Assembly (NCBI GenBank): GCA_015501595.1
Contig: JADNRX010000169.1
Coordinates: 48,221 to 112,220 of the forward strand
Direction: 5' to 3'
Source of the DNA: Hymenopellis radicata
Lineage: Eukaryota; Basidiomycota; Agaricomycetes; Agaricales; Physalacriaceae
DNA: 64,000 bases
The notes beneath the pieces are model-generated. The model was not told where the DNA came from. It saw nothing but the letters and a program-made list of their open reading frames with translations, and did not search any database. The position numbers and the translations under genes are program-made. Below, piece by piece: positions 32,580 through 44,318 of this stretch. The first letter of the stretch is position 1, and the number at the start of each line of letters is the position of its first letter.

Positions 32580-35500
32580 GCTGGCAACCTCGTTGGAGGG
32601 TTTACACCATTGCTCAGCAAGCTCGGATGGCCCATTTCTGAAGGGCTTACACTGGGCTGCGTCGTCGAATCGACGGCTTACACGTTCCGGGATATCAACG
32701 ACATTTCAGTCGTTAGGAGGCGATCCGGAAGACAGATGAAAGAAAAAACTGTGGAAGTGGAAGGAAGAAGAGTGATGAGCTCTGATCGAGTCGTCTCGAA
32801 TTTGGCCCATGGGCCAAAATCAAGACAACACTGATCTGGTGGACAAACAACGTCAAATAAAGACGCGTTTCTCCGCTCACTCAACGCGACAGCGTCGTCT
32901 GCATGCTCATCGCGGGAGCATTTCGACTCGTCGAAATCTTCCCGCGCCTCTCTCTCTCATCCTCTACGATGTCTGGCCCGACCGCGGTCCCGCCAATCAT
33001 GTTTACACCGATTACTGTCTGTGCAGCTGCGCGGCCTGCGCCTTGCTCATATTGGATCTACTGCTGTGCTGTCGCCTTATCGGATATGTGCACACTCTGT
33101 CATCATGCCTTGCTCTCTGTGAGCTCTTTTTCTTTTATTACTTTTTCTTTTCTTAGTCGACAGCTTCCATTTATCCGCTCGAGGTCCAACTCCTGCAGCC
33201 ATCGTCGTTGTTCATATATCACACGCCGTCATCATCGTTTCCCAACCGCGTTCGTAGCCGCGGCCACTGTACCTATCAAGCCGGTATTCTCTCTTGTCCT
33301 CAGTCGAGCCGCATCTGTCAGTTACTCCTCAGATCCTTTGACCTCGTCGTTCACGGAGGGCCCACGCTCGAATGAGCGTGAGTTCCCAGCACTGATGTTT
33401 GCTCTCGTCGTCACCGCTGTAAGCTGACCATCATTTTTGTTGCGGTAACTAACATCAGTAATAGCTCCACGCTGTTCTTATGGAATCCTCGCGCAATAGC
33501 AAGGACCACGTTTCTGGGAACAATGTCGAGGGCGCTTTCAAGTCGCATCTTTCGATTCTCGAAGCCTTCAGGACACCCTTCAGCAGTTTCGGTAGGTATC
33601 ATTCCGTGTTTTTTGGGTGTGGCACTGCTAATGCTTCCCCATGAGAATAACCGGAGGCCTGTTTATACCTTAGAACAGACGGCAGTTCTAACTTGCCGAC
33701 AGCGGTACACCCGCTATCTCAGCTCGGACTGCAACGTGCAGACGCCTGGGATGCTCGCTGTTATGGGTCTGTAACCACCGCTAGAATTCTTTCCATTGTT
33801 CGACAGCTGCGCTGGACTGTACGTGCATTTAACTGGCTCCTCATTTGACTACCTCCGTAGTATCTATATACTGCTGTAAATTTCATGGTGCACGGTGAAT
33901 GGAATAGCCTTTCGGCCTTGCAATTCGACTTACGGAAATTGAAATGAAACTTGCTTGCGCCGCGCACACGACGAGTCAGAAACTCGTTTCGAGTTTCGAC
34001 TGATGATAACACAGAAGAGCAAGGTCATAACCAACAAGGCGGACCGCCTGCAGCAGCAGCAACGACCAGCGCTTATACTAGCACTCGAATTCGGGATAGC
34101 CAGACAACTCAGAGGTGACGAGATTGGGGGGTAGGGCATCTGGCCTTAGTGATTCCTGTGGTATTTCTGATGAAGTGTTGTCATGAATGGTCACTGTTCT
34201 CGATGGGTGGATCGATGACCTCCCGTTCTGGCAACTTCGCCTTGAGCTGCGGCACCGACGCCGACTCCCGAGCTCAAGCTAGGAGACACATTGTTGACAT
34301 GTTGTTGGAGGTGGTTGCCATGAAGGTACATGCATGCTTGACGTCCGGCCTTGTTTATATACTTGACACACCCGACATCAAATCGCATCCAGTTCCACCA
34401 TCAGTGGCGACTGCAGGTGTCCTTGCTCAAAGAAAGAGGAGGACGTGGAACTACTTCGTTTATTGGTATGAGCTGAATACTGTTACACAGAGATCGGCAA
34501 TGATGGTATACCGGGAGCAAGTCAAGGTACCCATCTTCAGATAAACGCGTCAACATGACGAGTTCTAGATAATGCAGACCACACACAAAGTGGTGAATGG
34601 GGTCGCCATTGATAGAGAATCGACTGCTGTTATCGGCAGAAGTCTTTTGCCCTGTGTCGCAACTGTCGCGCGAACTGCAGTTTGAAAAGTATAAGCCAAG
34701 GAGTCAAGGACGAGTAAGACACATTGAGTCCATACCTTTGCTACACTATCGTCCGATTGAGAACCTGCATCGAGTCACACCGGCAACCTGTAATACAGTA
34801 TACTTGGCAGCCGGCGCGAAGCCAAGCTGTTGTTCACCAGCGCGTAGCCAAATGACGAGCCTGTCATATTGAAATTGACTAGAATGTAGAAGTGGGGTCG
34901 ATGACTCGAAGCCAGCACCGATGCCCGTATGAAGAAATGTCAATCAAAGAGCGAAACGGGAGAAATCAGTGCCACACCATAAGAATGAATCAAAGATCAC
35001 GTAGTTCACCTCGTCACCTCAATACCATGGATAACAAAGTGCGATGGCGTTGACAGTGTCCTCCGGCGTTCTTAGCAGCGCGACCTCAGCATTAGGGATC
35101 AGGGACATCTCCATCTGGGTAGTGGACTCAACAAAGGAGGTAACAAGGCTTGATGAGGGTAGAACGAGGAGGCGGTCGTCCCAAAATAGAATCTGCCTCG
35201 GTAGGTTTGACGTCCGGATTTGGATCTGCCTCGGTTCAAAAATAGCACCAGAGGCCATCACGGGTGCCTCGAAATGACCAATTTTCCAGAAAACGGGAAA
35301 ACGACGGGCACGTGATGATCAGAGATCAAAATTCCAGAACCCCAAGAACAGTGGCAAACACAATAATCTCTTGCTCAAGACCTTCCTCCAGGACTGTTTG
35401 CGGAAGCATATCCGGCACCTCATTTCCACCTACCTTGATGTCTGAAACGGTATCCGTGCCGACATCAGCTTCCTTCCAGTGGACGCATGCGTATGACGGA

Positions 35501-35931
35501 CCACGATGAACTTTCCACATCTTGCACTGTTGTCTTGTCCACAAGACCAAGGCTACTCTTCTACAACGACCACACTTTCTAGCTCTTACGCGCTAGTGAG
35601 TGTGAGCCGCCGACCTAGCCTTGACTCGGCCTACTTGGGCGACCGCAATGCTTCCTCTCTGCGGTTCGAGGAATGTAATTGCGAGAAGGATGTTTTGAAT
35701 GCAGTTTGTAGCCTCGGCCCTCTAAATCATCCTCGGAGAACCAGAACTTTGCCATCAAAGAAATGAACTCGGAAATGTTACCAATCGGCGGTTGAATGAC
35801 AACCTGTCAAAGACGCGAACAACCCGCACTCTTCGTGCGCCTTTATTTCTTGACTTGTTCTACATTCACATAGTCGGGCGTTCGTCGTGTATCATCTTAT
35901 AACTACGATACAATGCCTCTAAGAGCAACAA
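32580..35931. other. No gene recognised
   Basis: 3.3 kb with only overlapping short frames on both strands and no domain, signal peptide or consistent splice chain. A 174-codon frame at 32903-33427 has cysteine- and serine-rich, non-protein-like composition. Confidence 0.4.
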
Positions 35932-38129
35932 TCAATGTTCGCTAGACAGAGCAGTCAGCATCGCTTCAGCCATACACATGTTAAAACCAACGTGGAACAT
36001 TTCAGTGTTATGCTTTTGAACCAGCGTAGACCGCTCCTCCATCAACTCCTTCCTAAAGCCCTGGGCCTCTTCAGAGGTAAACGTGAACATCTGAACGTAC
36101 TCCAGAATGTCGTCGATGAGCTCGGCAGGCAAGCGTTCCGAAATTCCACTACTGCGCACAGCGTCTGCGATCCATTCGTACTGCTGTGGGGCTACAGTCG
36201 ACGTCGACGGGATACGCCGGTCGGGATTGATGAGGAAGAACGCAAGGATTTTGCGGTACCCGGGCTTGGTGGGATCCGAAAGCTGGAAGGGCAGAACCTT
36301 CGGTGGGGGTGTTTGGTCACCAAATCTTACTGGTATGACAGAGCGATACTCACCTTGTGTTGGTATATATTCGGGAAGGAGATACAGCGATCCTGGCATG
36401 TGCGAACGCTGCCAAGGTCTTGCACCAGAGCATCACCGCTGCGTATGAAGAAATGAATACAAGCACAGGACGACTCTGTATAAGCCGACGCACCGCCCCA
36501 TAGCGTAGTTCATGATAGTGCATACAATCGTCCTGTCCGTCGTACATTGGCTCTACAGTTGAAGTGCGGAACTTCAAGCGAGATTCGGTTATGTTGAACT
36601 CGTCGTAATACTTGACAAGGGGGTATTAGACACTGATAAGCCAATTGATGGAATGAAACGATGGACTTGCATATATGAAGGTCGAGACGATTTCTTCGTT
36701 CAGCATCCCTAAGGAGCATTAACAAAACGAAAATAACAGGCGAGTCACTTTACCTTTGACATGCCAATTCCCTCCAGGATACGACGGATTCTCTGGCGTC
36801 AATACAATATTCGCAAGCTTCACAATAATCTGAATATCCCCTCCTTTCAACGACACCTTCTTCTTCACCACGTCTAATGCCCCATCATACTTTGGCAGCG
36901 CCTCGGGAAACTTTTTCGGAAGATTCCTAAACCATTCTTCAGTTTCCTCCTCCGTCCAGTTCGGATCTTTTTCCATATTGTCTGGGGCCCCGAGGATTCC
37001 CCACGGCTCTGCCATATACACGCTATCCCATGTACCTGGTACCAATTCATGTCCTTGCTTGTGTGGTCGAATTTCCACTTCGGTAATCATGCGCTGCTTT
37101 GAAAGAGGTCGCTTGAGATCAGAAAGCACGCGCTCAAACATCAGCACCGCGAGAGTTACGAGCTCGTCAATGACCTGATACAGTTCAACATGGTGCTCTG
37201 GGTGAAGATTGTTAATGTAGGTCCCCTGCGCCAAACATGCCGTCCCGTCATCCGAGATGTGAAAGTCGGAGGGGAGCCAAGTGTACTTGTGGGAGTAAAA
37301 TTGTGTCTCCGCATCACTGAAAGCTCTGTAGGAAGGTATCTCCGCCCGAATAGCCTGGGTGGTGTTGCGCTCTTGAGTGCGCTCGTAAACGACCGGGTAG
37401 AGCGAAGGATGCACGAGATCGAGAACCTGGCCATTCGAGCCAGGGTGCCAGTCCTTCTCTAGTTCGGGAACGTCCTCCAGCGCAAAAACGGCATCCAGAA
37501 GTCGTTGACGCAGACTTGCAGGAACCAAAGCATCTGATTTCCATATGCGCTCATAGCAGGCCACCTCAATACCTGTATCCGCGTCTATTAATTTAGCATA
37601 GCCATCTAGCTCTTCGAGAACGTAGTCAACCTACGCACGAGTAGGTAAAGTGCAGTGGTAAAGTAGCGACGATTTGCACTGCACTCACCATTCCAGCATC
37701 CAGTCTCCATTCAGGCACATAAGCACTCCTCCTTTCAGGAAACGGCTGATTCAAAGCCTCGTGCCGCCACTTGGCCATTATTTCAGGATTCTTCATCTTC
37801 TCCTGCCAGGCCTTCTTGTCGCGGATGGACGCCGATAATTCACACATGCGGAGCTCCAGTCTGCAACGAGGCACGTCGCCCCATTGATCCCAATTACGAG
37901 AGCTGCGGTTTTCGTCTCCGATAAAAGGATTCGGGTACGAGTTCTTGAAAATCTCCATAGCGCGCTGATGGACGAGAATACATGGGTCGACGACGTCGTT
38001 TGGGTGTACCGGATGCGGATACTGTGCCGGTTCACCCTCTTTCGTAGTCACCTCTTTGAATGCTGGATTCAGGGTGAATTTTCCTTCACTGTCTCTGATA
38101 AACCGTCGCGGTAAATTTGAGTCGTCCAT
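35932..38129 (-). CDS. DUF4246 family protein
   Basis: DUF4246 (PF14033) is a fungal family of unknown function. The start at 38129 (MDDSNLPRRF) is followed by VPEWRLDAGM and, after intron 37631-37688, VDYVLEELDGYAKLIDA. Family landmarks are YKYTWLPSD-like HKYTWLPSDFHI, LANIVLTPENPSYPGGNWH, YYDEFNITESRLKFR and VLPFQLSDPTKPGYRKIL. Introns: 37631-37688, 36709-36753, and 36611-36670, which has a GC donor (GCAAGT). The next junction, GTGCGT near 36492 to CGCAG near 36443, leaves the frame one base off before GDALVQDLGSV, so there is either an indel or a splice I misjudge. A GTGAGT-like donor near 36357 is probably not used, as reading through it stays open. Three-prime exons end with the conserved LPAELIDDILEYVQM and the stop at 35932. 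Confidence 0.85.
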
Positions 38130-38276
38130 GATGATAATGAGTGTCAAGAGGGAAAATGCAAATTGAAATTGACCCCTTTTCAACCATAACGTTACACATC
38201 CACGTGATCCAGTAGCACCCAGGAACGTGTTCAAACGAGCCGTTCAATACGTCTGTTTAGGCCTTCTGCAAGACCA

Positions 38277-40710
38277 TTAATCGTCCAGCTCAAAGTCGGA
38301 GGAGTCATCAAGGCACGCAGCCATCTCCGCTAGCTCCTGCGTTGCGCCAAGTTAGTGGAAAACAAAAAGGTAAAACGTGTTTAAGTTCACCTCATCGGTG
38401 TAGCTGACTTTCTTGATGTCCGTCAGCGTCATCAAGAATCGAGGTGGTGAGAGCCTTACCTTGGAAGTTTTGGCGGGCCCTGGCGCGTCACTATCAATAT
38501 CATCCCAGTCGTCATCAGGTAAGTCGGCGAGAGCAGCCAATTCCTGTAAGCAGGGCTTCAGGAATAGATCCACTAAAAGATGGAACGGACCTCTGGCGTG
38601 TACACTGAAGATGACGTCGATTTCTGCAAATGTCACCTCTACTTGGAGGTACATGGAAGAAAGTATCCAACATACCTGTGATGCTTTATCGGGCCCCAAG
38701 CCGGCGCCGTTGGACTCGGTATCGCTGTCATCCAAGTCGTCGACACAGCTGGCTAATAATGCCAACTCCTAAGCCAAGGATCAACATATGAGATTGTGGT
38801 AAATAGACTAGCGGTTGACCTCCGGTGTATATATCAACGGTAACGAGGATGTCTGAAAACGTTGAGCAATGATCGCATCTTCAACAAAATGAGAACCGCA
38901 GAGGCGTACTCGAACGTTCTTCTCGGCGAACTGTGTCGGTTCCAAATCCTTCACCGCAGCGAAGTCTGCGTTCGTTGTTGAAGTCGCCTGTCTGTCTGGA
39001 AGGACTGCCATCTGCTGGGCTGCGCTCGACGTCGAGGTCTATACAGCAATGAGTTCCGAGCACTGATATCTGGAAAAAATTTACCCACTTGAGCCGTCAA
39101 CAAAGACTCATCTGCTTCAAGTCGCAGAGCCATGTTGTTTCCCTGCTCAATTTCAGGAACCGTCTCCTTTATGCTGGCCAGGGCGGCTTTGATATCGAGC
39201 CACCGACGCTCTCTCGCGGCGGCCCTCATGGCAAGGCCAGCCTGAATGTTTTCCATTCGTTTGCTTCCAGTTGATTGAGGCAACGACGGAGGCAGATCCG
39301 AATCGGTCGAATACAATGTTGAACTCGTTGATGCCGTGGACGCTTGTGACGATTCCGGCTACATGTCTACGGAGGCTATTAGTAAGAGACGCGTGCGGAA
39401 ATGGACAGAGCGTACACCAGGCTCCTCGCCAGAAGTACTTGACGTACTCTCTACAAGATAGAGAGTAATCTCGTCAGCCTCGTCATCCGCGATGTCCATT
39501 GGCATGGGAGATGAGTAGCATGCTCACCATTATCTGAATTGTCGGACACGGACCCACGAGTCGTGACAGATCGGGTGTTTTGGCGACCGAGAAGAGCTGG
39601 AAAACGCGAGATTTGTGGAAAGGACTGGCGTCGAGTGAAGCGAGGGGAGTGGTTTCCGTAGCTTCTTGCGTGACGACGCTGCTCATCTGCAGGCTTTCGT
39701 TTCCTTTCTGCCCAAGCCTCCTCTTCCGCCTTCAAGTCCGCCAACTTCCTCCGAACGCGCCTCTCGAGCACATCCCAATCTGGTTCCGGCGGAGCCCAGG
39801 AGCGCTCAGCTCCCCGCTTTGCCAGAAAGTCGGCGCCTTCGTTTCCTTCCGAACCGCTGTGGCCGCCAATGTGATACAGCTCGATTTCGATGAGACGTTC
39901 TGCGTCTTCTAGGAGTGCAGTCATGTATCGCACCATTTCGACATGGGTAATGGGACTACCGTCCTTCTTCACGAATCCAGATTTTCGGAAACGCCGTCTA
40001 CAGAATGTGAACACTAATAAGATTTGTGAGGAACACTATCAATGAACACGAACAGAAGGGAACGTACATTTCAAGACGTTCTCGCAGTCAATGCCAACCA
40101 TGAGTTTGTTTATCCTGCAGACTGAAGCAGTGTTGCGGGGGTCAACGAGTTGTTCTAGCAGACGCCGGAAAGCCTATTATATCATTGACAACAATACGGG
40201 TGAATTGACCGTGCGACGTACATGTAGTTCACAGAGCAAAGAACTTCCTTCTCTGCTGTCGGGCATCGTTCAGATATATTCCTGCAGCGACAAAATTAAA
40301 AAATCAGGTTGTGTTGACCGAAATACGACATACCAAGGGTCGTTAGGTCCCCACCAAACACCCAGACCACCCCGTCCCCGCCCGCGCTTGCCGGTATATA
40401 CGACCCGTCAGTGAAGACGTCGACCACGCGGGCCCCTGGGACATATAAAACAGCAGAGAAAGCCAGATACTGCGCCAACTGAAGTCCTGTCAAAGTCGAG
40501 ATGATGGCAGAAGGAAAGCCGAGTTACCCCTGAACGCGCTTCAACGCGGTCACGTCGTCTTACCGAATGTTATATCTGTTGTCATTGACGTCGGCCTCGA
40601 TGCCGTTTCTTTCTAATATGCGCCAAAGGGTCGCCTAGATGTATGTGGAACTCGGGAGTCGCATTGAACTCAAATCCCTTGAGAAGTTTGGCGCAGGCAA
40701 AGTTCAGCAT
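38277..40710 (-). CDS. RNase H domain protein with acidic repeated-exon tail
   Basis: RNase H cuts the RNA strand of RNA-DNA hybrids. All four catalytic acids are visible: VFTDGSY (Asp), LLCELHAFRRLLEQL (Glu, exon spliced at GTACGT), VGIDCENVLK (Asp) and YHIGGHSGSEGNEGADFLAK (Asp, plus the usual His). An exon with ATLWRILERNGIEADVNDN lies upstream; the start near 40710 is a guess. After the domain the protein continues in a basic then Ser/Thr/Glu-rich linker (DNESTSSTSGEEPG) and a helical stretch (RERRWLDIKAALASIKET). It ends with three short exons that each begin ELA and run into Asp-rich sequence. The stop is at 38277. Exact splice sites before the catalytic Glu exon are ambiguous. Confidence 0.8.
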
Positions 40711-41444
40711 CGAACAGCCATAGACTCTCGTTATCTAGAGCAGACTGACTGAGAGCGACTTTCCTCGACTTTCAATGCTGATTTTCTGAATGAGAACCCA
40801 TTCCGTGACGAGCGAGGCCTCCCCTGGACATCCAGAATGCATCAGATTTTCTGACTCGGATGCCAGTAAGTTAGATACATGAGGGTGGTCGTACAAGAAG
40901 GCATCACATCCAAGCGCAACAGGAGAAGACTGGAATGCAGCTAACGAGTAAGTACGTATATTGGGCGCGCGCAGCGCGGCTTCTTCTGGATTTAAACAAG
41001 CTTTCGCGGATCCTCACAATAAAATGAGTCGGTAATTCGAGAGATGTTGAGGCCAGATAATCCCAGTATGGTCAAACAAGGCGCGGTGAGTACTGTTTAG
41101 GTCGATGAGATGGGAACTAGCGAGGGAGAACAAACTTGATGATGGTGGCATTGGCGAAGTGCTTGGTCAGGGGCGGAGACGGAGCCTAGACCGATCGATC
41201 GATCACACCTTCGCTGGCTCACTCTTCAACTTGTACTTCACGGTGTCTTTGCGACTAGTTGAACACTTAGACAGGGTTAACCGTTGAATAATACAGATCC
41301 GTCGGTAGCTTACTCCAAGGCATGGTACTTTTGATTGTCGACACTTCTAGGAACACCGTTATTAGGCCCGAGAATCTTCTCAGAGCAACATTACTCTCGT
41401 CGTATGTCTTCTGACCGAACTGGTCCTGCGCTCTTCCTATAACT
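40711..41444. other. Intergenic, divergent promoters likely
   Basis: This lies between the divergently transcribed RNase H gene and the next gene. No further coding signal was seen. Confidence 0.4.
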
Positions 41445-42571
41445 ATGACCACCAAAGCTATCATCCCGACCACCATGCCTGGCAAGCGCAAACACCACCG
41501 TGACAGCGAAACTTCGGACTCTGAAACATCGTCGCCGACTACGGTCTTACCCTTTCAAGGACGTCGCATCGAGGTAGATGAGGATCAGGACAACATGAAC
41601 GACAGCGCTGTTGTCTCAAATAAGAGGTATAGCGTTCCATTCCCTCATGCCATCGCTGATGCTCGAGGCATTCAGATTGAAGAGAGCACCGAACATCAGG
41701 CATCCTGTCATACCGATTTCATCCTCGCAGTCATCGCGCAAGCGCCGTCTTCCGGAAGCCGAAGAGACAACTGTACCTACGAAAAGGTTGAAGTACGCCT
41801 CACTTTTCTTAGCGCCGCATTCACCTGATCTTAACGCTGTCTTAGGCTGCAGGCATCCCGTTCCACGCAAGAGGTCGTGCCTGCACGATGTAAAAGAAAT
41901 AGGTGAAGCGCTCCATCTCCTAGACTTTATTTCTAATCATCCTCACATTTTTGGTAGGACTCAAAGCCACGGCATTGTCAACGCATTGTCGGAAACGGCC
42001 CACGACCTCTTGATGGCCATGACGAGACTTACAAACGCCATCGAACGATTATGCTTTCTCCTCACCACAAACCTCGTATCAAAGGTCGTGAAGGACGTCT
42101 GCGCGGCAGTGGCTAAATGCATGCAAGGCGTCGAAGTACTCCAAACACTTCTACCTAACCAGGACACGGTAGGCATAGCACCTTGAATTTCGCGAGTAGG
42201 GTGTTCTCATTCAACGTCGTAGATACCGGCGACGTTTGAGAGATTCAGGAACATAACCGACTCCTCCGTAACAAGCCACAAGCGAAAGGTGAGCTCGCAC
42301 TTGGTTAGCACGGCCTTTCATTGTACTCAAAGTAATGTTCAAGCGCCCGCGAAAGTCCAAGCAGTCGCCACTCTCCTTAGGATCTCAACATTCTTCCCGT
42401 ATCCAGAGTACTGCACATGTCGCCGAGATCTGGGGAGCTGCAGAAGATCAATTGTTGCGAGCGCTGACTCCGAATGTTCTGGCAGACGGTACAAGGTTGC
42501 AGGAACGATTCGGGTTTGATATTCTGGTGGAAAAGATACATGATATGCTGTTCGAAAACGAGTTGGCTTGA
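41445..42571 (+). CDS. Hypothetical basic protein, multi-exon
   Basis: No family recognised. It starts MTTKAIIPTTMPGKRKHHRD with Ser/Asp/Glu-rich sequence. Successive introns (about 41632-41679, 41793-41848, 41900-41956 and 42169-42220) join in frame. The products are a basic segment (SSRKRRLPEAEETT), LQASRSTQEVVPARCKRNR, a helical segment (LSETAHDLLMAMTRLTNAIE) and IPATFERFRN. A final stretch (LQERFGFDILVEKIHDMLFE) ends at 42571, but joining it needs a one-base shift near 42300. Basic clusters suggest a nuclear protein (inference). Confidence 0.5.
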
Positions 42572-42968
42572 ATTCGAGTAGTGTTTCCCCGGCATCTGCT
42601 TAAAGTGATCACGCTGGCGATGTCAACGGATTAAGCGCCAAATACAACCTCCGCCACCACCACCGCAGCTTGGACGGCCGTCGTGATTCCGTTGTCGCTC
42701 GACATGAGGTTGTTTGTGTGGATCTTCAGCTCATCGAGTTTCGGTTCATCCCTTGGAAGAACATGGTATCTAGACATGATCAGGAAATTCAGTTAGATCT
42801 ATGTATTTGTTAAACGGTGCCACGTACGTTTACGAGGAGCTTGAAAAGTCGAAAGAGACAACAAAGTGATCCAAAGGAGTTATCTGGTAATGGCCCAGCA
42901 GAGAGTAGGATTCGAAGCAAGATGTCAGACAGAAATAAAAATAACACTAAGTACAGCACAGCCAGAGG

Positions 42969-44318
42969 TCAATCATGAGTCAACTTTCGCTGCCAACCAT
43001 CCTCATCGACGAGGTCTTTATCGAACTGACAGTACGCTCTCAACTGACTTTGCTCATTCCGCCCACCGAGCATCGTGGCTACCTCTCTCGGTCTAAAAAA
43101 TGTGAAATGCGACTGGAGGACGTCCGCCTCATAGAAAATGAGTAGCAATGTCTTCAACTCTGGAATCAAATTCACTTTCCCCAGATCAGTCATCAACGTC
43201 GATAAAGCCCGGTCGACATCGGCGATGGCAGTCGCATTCATGGGGACAAACTCGAACACGATAACTAGCTCCGTCAGGCTGGGCAAAAGCTCCAGAATCT
43301 TCGTCAAGCTGCCGACCGACAAGTCACAGTTGACAAGCTCGAGATAATCAAGTGGACAATGGGAATATTTGAGCAGGTTGAGTAGAGAGGGAAGGGCAGT
43401 TTCGAGGGATAGAGCCTCGCGATCACCGATGCGAAGGGTGTTGAGCTTCGGAAGATCGACGAGAGTCAGATCGTGATAGTCACCAGCAAAGAACAGCTCT
43501 GCCAGCTCTGAAGTGACGCGCACTTTCACTGGAGGTGATGACTGGACAAATTTCACCATCACCCCCTTGAGGTCGGAGCACTCGCGTAGCAGGGCGACCA
43601 GGGAGGAGTCGTAAGCTGAACCCTCTACGTCGAATGTGACGAGCTGGTCCTGCAAAGGAAAGCGACTCGGCACGTCCTCGTCTGCAGACTTAATGCTCAT
43701 CTCCTTGAGCCGCGGAGCTTCTGTGAAGTGCGTAATACCATCAACCGCCGGCGTCCATGGAATCTCGAGCCGGAAGAGCCGCGGAAGCCTGCCTCGCACA
43801 CCAGCAAGAGCGCGCGCGCAGTCTGTGTCCAGCGCGATAAATCGAACGGTGTGCCACTGACTACTCCGTGCAATCAACATCTCCAAGAGAGTCAATGCCA
43901 GTTCGGAAGAGGAGCCGTCACCGGCCACGGGAACACTGTCATCATATGCATCCATCGGTGAGCGGTCGTCGAATGCAATGAATAGGTCCGCCTGCGATGT
44001 GCGAGAAAGAACTAGAGATAATAACGCGACGGGGTCCCTGAGTTGCGCCAGAACTGGAACGTGAACATCTATGTTCCGCCACAGTCGAGCAGAGGACAAG
44101 ACCACTTTGCGCCAAGATTGGCAAACCTCGGACAATGTCCAACAATGGTGTCGGACACACGGGACGGCCCATCCTTCGGGAGGCATGATGTAGTGGCAGA
44201 TATCTTCTATGAGTTCTGCCGGTAACTTGTGGATCGGCGACGACGCGATTGCATTGTTCACGGAGAGGTTAATGGGGACAATGGATGAGGTTGCGCCGTT
44301 CGTCGGTGCTGAGCTCAT
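42969..44318 (-). CDS. F-box/leucine-rich protein FB3 (intact)
   Basis: A single-exon 449-aa protein with a clear ATG at 44318. The F-box is at about residues 30-75 (IHKLPAELIEDICHYIMPPE, then VCQSWRKVVLSSARLWRNI). Leucine-rich repeats follow (LPKLNTLRIGDREAL, LDYLELVNCDLSV, LPSLTELVIVFEF). The C-terminal tail (FTFFRPREVATMLGGRN) has its counterpart in FB1 beyond the FB1 frameshift. FB3 is the reference copy that shows what FB1 and FB2 have lost. It probably acts as a substrate receptor of an SCF ubiquitin ligase. Confidence 0.9.
   Translation of the reverse strand: MSSAPTNGATSSIVPINLSVNNAIASSPIHKLPAELIEDICHYIMPPEGWAVPCVRHHCWTLSEVCQSWRKVVLSSARLWRNIDVHVPVLAQLRDPVALLSLVLSRTSQADLFIAFDDRSPMDAYDDSVPVAGDGSSSELALTLLEMLIARSSQWHTVRFIALDTDCARALAGVRGRLPRLFRLEIPWTPAVDGITHFTEAPRLKEMSIKSADEDVPSRFPLQDQLVTFDVEGSAYDSSLVALLRECSDLKGVMVKFVQSSPPVKVRVTSELAELFFAGDYHDLTLVDLPKLNTLRIGDREALSLETALPSLLNLLKYSHCPLDYLELVNCDLSVGSLTKILELLPSLTELVIVFEFVPMNATAIADVDRALSTLMTDLGKVNLIPELKTLLLIFYEADVLQSHFTFFRPREVATMLGGRNEQSQLRAYCQFDKDLVDEDGWQRKLTHD

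Noticed and set aside
32903..33427. 174-codon plus-strand frame
   Set aside because: Composition (Cys/Ser/Ala-rich without pattern), no domain and no consistent start context.
36290..36357. Intron candidate with a GTGAGT donor in the DUF4246 gene
   Set aside because: Removing it to the only good acceptor (CCGAAG) breaks the frame, while reading through stays open to VLPFQLSDPTKPG.
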